Translations under genes and position numbers: made by a program
Shown here: positions 58,358-64,000 of the stretch, in pieces
Layout: the number at the start of each line of letters is the position of its first letter
Numbering within the stretch: position 1 is the first letter of the stretch
Notes under the pieces: model-generated
What the model was told of the DNA's origin: nothing
The model's database searches: none
The model's input: the letters and a program-made list of their open reading frames with translations, nothing else
DNA from: Antedon mediterranea
Lineage: Eukaryota > Echinodermata > Crinoidea > Comatulida > Antedonidae
Assembly (NCBI RefSeq): GCF_964355755.1
Contig: NC_092670.1
Span: 28,323,795 to 28,387,794, forward strand
Direction of reading: 5' to 3'
DNA: 64,000 bases

Positions 58358-59144
58358 TGGTGGAAGACCCAAATTTCATAAGGAACGGAGTGAGAAAACA
58401 AGAAATAAACACTTAACAAGACAACAAGACGAAGACAAAGACAAAAATAACCATATTTGTTTGAAAGGAGAGAAATTTACTTTGACTCAAAAGACAAGCT
58501 GAAATTATATTTGAATGAGATCGAGACAAGCAGAAATTTTATCAAATTATTACCATTGGATGAAGACAAAGAAGATAATCGAGGAAGACACAAAAGACAA
58601 GCTGAAATTATATTTGAATGAAATCGAGACAAGCAGAAATTTTATGAAATTATAACCATTGGATAAAGACAAAGAAGATAATCGAGGAAGACCCAAGAAG
58701 AATCAAAACAGAAGCAAGCGGACAAGAACTGTTTCGTTTAGAGACTTTCAACTTCACGCCGTTTTTTTTCGATCGTTTTTTTAACATTTACTTTTTTGAA
58801 CATTGATGAACACCTTTCGCATTTTTTTGAATTCGTTGTTTGAAAATTTGAACATTGATGAGCACTTTAACATTTCTTTAATTCGTTGTTTGAACATTTA
58901 GACATTTTTGAACACTTTTTGCATTCCTTTAATTCATTTTTAATTGGATCCGAAGCATTTGGGGTAAGTCAAAGCCATTTTGATTTTTGATTTGTAACCT
59001 TGATTGAAAAGTGAGAGTTTACATATATATACACTAAAATTGTTTTTTAAATTGTTAAAATAATTGTTGAATAAACCCGCCGATAATAATAATGAGAAAA
59101 TTAAGAACACCGTTAACGTAGTAAATGACGAAAACAATGTTTAA

Positions 59145-59597
59145 TTTATCGACGAACATGATAGGACACCAACCCAATTGCAATCAGATACCCTTACACA
59201 TCCAACTAAAGTAGAACCCCTTAACTTGCAACCTTACATTGACTGTGTAGAGAATAACATGGGATTAGCAGCCCCATTCCAAATGAAAGAAGAACAAATT
59301 AAGGAACAAACTAATCTAATTATGACAGCACCTAATGATTCAAATATGACATTAAACCGAGGTAGATTTAAAGCAGGACATTTCCAAGTTTTAGTTTCGT
59401 ATTCTAAACCGACTTCAGCCAAACGCAACACCGATAAAACAAAACACGAATCTAATGATCGCAAATTTTGGTGGAATATTGACAGATATAACGATACAGA
59501 GAAATTGATTAAAGAGATCATTAATGATAAACAGATACCGATAAGTGGATCGCCAAAACGATTCATAAAACGTTTGTATAATGCAACAAGTTACTGA
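59145..59597 (+). CDS. Short ORF of the non-autonomous element, second macro-copy
   Basis: Copy of 28631-29083 with the same preceding in-frame TAA and first ATG (59259). The product is unknown and no domain is assigned with confidence. Confidence 0.33.
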   Translation, partial: FIDEHDRTPTQLQSDTLTHPTKVEPLNLQPYIDCVENNMGLAAPFQMKEEQIKEQTNLIMTAPNDSNMTLNRGRFKAGHFQVLVSYSKPTSAKRNTDKTKHESNDRKFWWNIDRYNDTEKLIKEIINDKQIPISGSPKRFIKRLYNATSY

Positions 59598-60499
59598 TTT
59601 AATTTTTTTTGCAAGGAATTTTTTTTAATTACGACATTTGCTAAATGATAGCATAGTCTACGTATTTTTGATGAGATTTGTTTAATAATGATGTGATTTC
59701 AGTTAAAAGAGAATTGAATTTATGTTTAAGTATTGATTTTGTAACGAGTTTTTTGATAAAGATTAATTTTGAATTTTGATGATCGATATATTGAGATATT
59801 GAAAAGCCCGACAATCATTTTGTAACAAATATTTTGTTTAACCTTTGAGTCGTTAATCTCAAGCATTAATTAATTGATATACAATAACAGGAGATTTTCT
59901 TAGTACTTTTAATTGTAAATTTTTTGACATTGAGTACAAAAGTCGAATTTGTCGACCGATTGAAATCGTAATTACCTGTAAATATAAATGCTTAAATCGA
60001 TAAAGTTGTGACGATAATGATATATTGTGGATAAGTTTGTGTCAACGGGACACACACATTTGTTTCTTTTAAAGTTTTAAGTGATTGAGTTTGATATTTT
60101 GATTTAGGCTAATCAGCCACAGTTTCTTGAATTTTATGTTTTGATTTGATTGATTTATGTTTGAAGACCATTAGAACGCGATGAGTTGTCGCACGATTTG
60201 ATGTATGTTCAATGTAACATACTATTTTTAAGTTTTGTATTTTTATTTTCAACTGATTTATGTTTGATTTACGCGAATTTTATACCAAATTCATTTTTAA
60301 TTTCATTTTTTTTAAGAGAGAGAAGAGAGAGAGTGAAAGTGATAAGGTTACACTTCAGAGTCAATGGTTTTGGCTAACTCAATTTTGCTTATATGTATAA
60401 TAATGTTTTTTTCTTTTATATAACTTTAATTTTGCATGCCACTATTATAACCATTTTTATATTTTAAATAGATTTTTAAAAAAAAGGGAAACAGAGGGA

Positions 60500-61110
60500 T
60501 GTAATATAACGATATACTTTTATATTTAAGAAATCGACCTTTGTATCGGAATTCAAATAGGTTCACAAACTTGACCCAGAAAGTCCAGAGGAGAGTTTGT
60601 CCAGATGTTTTAATGACCATTTAGTTTATAATAGAATCCCTAAAGAAAACACTTAGCTTAACTTTGTGACTTTTCCCATCGTTAAACCAGGAGTGACTGA
60701 CACTATTTAAGTACAGATTTGACAGTGTCATCCATCACAGAAATACCTTATTATACCGTTAATCACTCCCACTTAAACACCCCTGGATCAACTTAGGACC
60801 AATCGTTACCCTCACAGATGATGTAATGCCATTATGCAAATGAACTGAGCCAATATACTCCCAAGTTTCAGAAGGGCCAAGACAAACCTTACAGCCATTT
60901 CACGGAGCACACACCTCACAGCCACTTCTTCAGAAGCAGACCTACACACACTTCACACCTCACTGACAGCATCATTGATTGTCCGTTCCTTATCTATACT
61001 TATAGTTGTATATTGTACTGAAGTATTATACTGAATAAATAATATATGTGTTACGACAGTCAAGCGAGTCAGAGTCTTCATTAGTACCTCAACAGCAACA
61101 TTATATTACA
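60500..61110 (+). repeat. 3' LTR of second element, second macro-copy
   Basis: 611 bp, copy of 29986-30596, directly after the purine tract. Confidence 0.85.
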
Positions 61111-64000
61111 ATATCACAAAATGGTCTAAAATGTCTCCAAATGCGATTTGAAGCTTTTCTAAGCACTTTGGTGTTTTTATGGTAACGAGTTATTTCGAAA
61201 ATCACAAAATGGTCTAAAACGTCTCCAAATGCGATTTGAAGCTATTCTGTACACTTTGCTGTTTTGTGTGAATAATTTTTGTCAAAATGCTCAAAATGGT
61301 CAAAAACGTTTTTAAATACTATATTAAGCTATTTTGTGCTCTTTGATGTTTTTGTGTGAAAAGTTTTATCGAAATGCTCAAAATGGTCTAAAACGGTTTC
61401 TAATGTGATTTTAAGCACTTTGATGTTTTTATGTTAACAACTTTTTTAGAAAATTACAAAATGGTGTAAAACGTCTCCAAATGCGATTTGAAGCTATTCT
61501 AAGCAATTTGGTGTTTTTATGTTAACAAGTTTTTTCGAAAATCACAAAATGGTCTAAAACGTCTCCAAATGCGATTTGAAGCTATTCTAAGCACTTTTGT
61601 GTTTTTATGTTAACAAGTTTTTTCGAAAATCACAAAATGGTATAAAACGTCTCCAAATGCGATTTGAAGCTATTCTGTACACTTTACTGTTTTTTGTGAA
61701 TAATTTTTGTCGAAATGCTCAAAATGGTCAAAAACGTTTTTAAATACGATATTAAGCTATTTTGTGCTCTTTGATGTTTTTGTGTGAAAAGTTTTATCGA
61801 AATGCTCCAAATGTTCTAAAACGGTTTCTAATGTGATTTTAAGCACTTTGATGTTTTTATGTTAACGAATTTTTTCGAAAATCACAAAATGGTCTAAAAT
61901 GTCTCCAAATGCGATTTCAAGCTATTCTTAGCACTTTGGTGTTTTTATGTTAACAAGTTTTTTCGAAAATCACAAAATGGTCTAAAACGTCTCCAAATGC
62001 GATTTTAAGCTATTCTAAGCAATTTGGTGTTTTTATGTTAACAAGTTTTTTCGAAAATCACAAAATGGTCTAAAACGTCTCCAAATGCGATTTGAAGCTT
62101 TTCTAAGCTTACTTTGGTGTTTTTATGTTTAGGAGTTTTTTCGAAAATCACAAAATGGTCTAAAACGTCTCCAAATTCGATTTGAAGCTATTCTAAGCAC
62201 TTTGGTGTTTTTATGTTAACAACTTTTTTAGAAAATCACAAAATGGTCTAAAACGGTTTCTAATGTGATTTTAAGCACTTTGATGTTTTTATGTTAACAA
62301 CTTTTTTAGAAAATCACAAAATGGTCTAAAACGTCTCCAAATGCGATTTGAAGCAATTCTAAGCACTTTGGTGTTTTTATGGTAACGAGTTTTTTTGAAT
62401 ATCACAAAATGGTCTAAAATGTCTCCAAATGCGATTTGAAGCTTTTCTAAGCACTTTGGTGTTTTTATGTTTACAAGTTTTTTTCGAAAATCACAAAATG
62501 GTCTAAAACGGCTCCAAATGCGATTTGAAGCTATTCTAAGCACTTTGGTGTTTTTATGTTAACAAGTTTTTTCGAAAATCACAAAATGGTCTAAAACGTC
62601 TCCAAATGCGATTTGAAGCTATTCTGTACACTTTGCTGTTTTGTGTGAATAATTTTTTGTCGAAATGCTCAAAATGGTCAAAAACGTTTTTAAAAACGAT
62701 ATTAAGCTATTTTGTGCTCTTTGATGTTTTTGTGTGAAAAGTTTTATCGAAATGCTCAAAATGGTCTAAAACGGTTTCTAATGTGATTTTAAGCACTTTG
62801 ATGTTTTTATGTTAACGAGTTTTTTCGAAAATCACAAAATGGTCTAAAATGTCTCCAAATGCGATTTCAAGCTATTCTTAGCACTTTGGTGTTTTTATGT
62901 TTACAAGTTTTTTCGAAAATCACAAAATGGTCTAAAACGTCGCCAAATGCGATTTGAAGCACTTTGGTGTTTTTATGGTAATTTATTTCGAAAATCACAA
63001 AATTGTCTAAAACATCTCCAAATGCGATTTTAAACTATTCTAAGCACTTTGGTGTTTTTATGTTAACAAGTTTTTTCGAAAATCACAAAATGGTCTAAAA
63101 TGTCTCCAAATGTGATTTGAAGCTTTTCTAAGCACTTTGGTGTTTTTATGTTTACAAGTTTTTTCGAAAATCACAAAATGGTCTAAAACGTCTCCAAATG
63201 CGATTTGAAGCTATTCTAAGCACTTTTGTGTTTTTATGTTAACAAGTTTTTTCGAAAATCACAAAATGGTCGAAAATGTCACAAAATGCGATTTGAAGCT
63301 ATTCTGTACACTTTGCTGTTTTGTGTGAATAATTTTTTTCGAAAATCACAAAATGGTCGAAAATGTCACAAAATGCGATTTTAAGCTATTCTAAGCACTT
63401 TGGTGTTTTTATGTTAACAAGTTTTTTCGAAAATCACAAAATGGTCTAAAACGTCTCCAAATGCGATTTGAAGCTATTCTGTACACTTTGCTGTTTTGTG
63501 AGAATAATTTTTGTCGAAATGCTCAAAATGGTCAAAAACGTTTTTAAATACGATATTAAGCTATTTTGTGCTCTTTGATGTTTTTGTGTGAAAAGTTTTA
63601 TCGAAATGCTCAAAATGGTCTAAAACGGTTTCTAATGTGATTTTAAGCACTTTGATGTTTTTATGTTAACAACTTTTTTAGAAAATTACAAAATGGTGTA
63701 AAACGTCTCCAAATGCGATTTGAAGCAATTCTAAGCACTTTGGTGTTTGGCGTTTTTAACGAGTTTTTTTGAATATCACAAAATGGTCTAAAATGTCTCC
63801 AAATGCGATTTGAAGCTTTTCTAAGCACTTTGGTGTTTTTATGTTTACAAGTTTTTTCGAAAATCACAAAATGGTCTAAAACGGCTCCAAATGCGATTTG
63901 AAGCTATTTTAAGCACTTTGCTGTTTTGTGTGAATAATTTTTGTCAAAATGCTCAAAATGGTCAAAAACGTTTTTAAATACTATATTAAGCTATTTTGTG
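61111..64000. repeat. 88-bp satellite array, right block
   Basis: Satellite continues from the ATAT duplication to the window end. It matches 30597-33486 in order and variant content. No gene is visible and the array runs off the edge. Confidence 0.97.

Larger units (their letters stand above)
57747..61110 (+). mobile_element. Non-autonomous LTR retrotransposon, second macro-copy
   Basis: Copy of 27233-30596: LTRs 57747-58357 and 60500-61110, primer-like site 58358-58370, 103-bp leader duplication 58488-58693, and ATAT flanks. I noticed one substitution (59093 T for C, a CpG to TpG change that is silent in the short frame). Confidence 0.85.
35507..64000. repeat. 30,514-bp macro-repeat, copy 2 (partial)
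   Basis: This is the second copy of the macro-unit. It is truncated by the window end at a point matching 33486 in copy 1. Feature order, exon/intron positions, LTR differences and insertion sites are the same as in copy 1. The insertions therefore happened before the duplication, or the copy is an assembly artefact. The join at 35507 lies within satellite and has about 18 bp of ambiguity (35507-35524). Confidence 0.93.

Overview
This window looks like a long satellite-DNA block from a eukaryote, most likely a marine invertebrate. There are no bacterial-style genes, no operons and no rRNA or tRNA genes. Evidence for the source is indirect: AT-rich tandem satellite, metazoan LTR retrotransposons (one with a tRNA-Trp primer site of the CsRn1 type), GT-AG introns, and AGGCCTAG palindromic tracts of a kind I associate with echinoderm genomes. 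The echinoderm guess is weak and rests on inference only.

Layout. About 46 kb (1-19979, 26890-27232, 30597-50493, 57404-57746, 61111-64000) is one satellite family. Its basic monomer is 88 bp, with three diverged variants of 87, 87 and 78 bp that usually occur as a B-C-D block. The array has several higher-order levels: a 1,900-bp unit repeated three times (13872-19662), an older 4,754-bp duplication (1-3156 against 4755-7910), and a 30,514-bp macro-unit. The macro-unit runs 4993-35506 and restarts at 35507, continuing past the window end. The two macro-copies differ by only a handful of substitutions (four noted by eye), so everything between about 5 and 33.5 kb is seen again between 35.5 and 64 kb.

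Each macro-unit carries a transposon nest inside the satellite. (i) A Ty3/gypsy LTR element of CsRn1 type lies at 19980-26889 (copy 50494-57403). It has 433/438-bp LTRs, a 4-bp target duplication, a tRNA-Trp primer site, a gag stub, a deleted protease and reverse transcriptase region, RNase H remnants, and an intact integrase frame. (ii) A 3,768-bp DNA transposon with CACAGCTGTT inverted termini and a CGCG target duplication sits inside the RNase H region of that element (21209-24976; copy 51723-55490). It contains a predicted four-exon minus-strand gene for a 200-residue Cys-rich/coiled-coil protein that I do not recognise. (iii) After 343 bp of satellite comes a second, unrelated LTR element at 27233-30596 (copy 57747-61110). 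It has 611-bp LTRs and a short internal region with no recognisable pol, so it appears non-autonomous.

How it fits together: the satellite is the host array, and retroelements and a DNA transposon inserted into it. The loaded block was then duplicated as a 30.5-kb unit by a satellite-satellite crossover, or by an assembly error. The only strong protein-coding homology is retroviral-type gag and integrase. The most interesting coding candidate is the spliced gene carried inside the DNA transposon.
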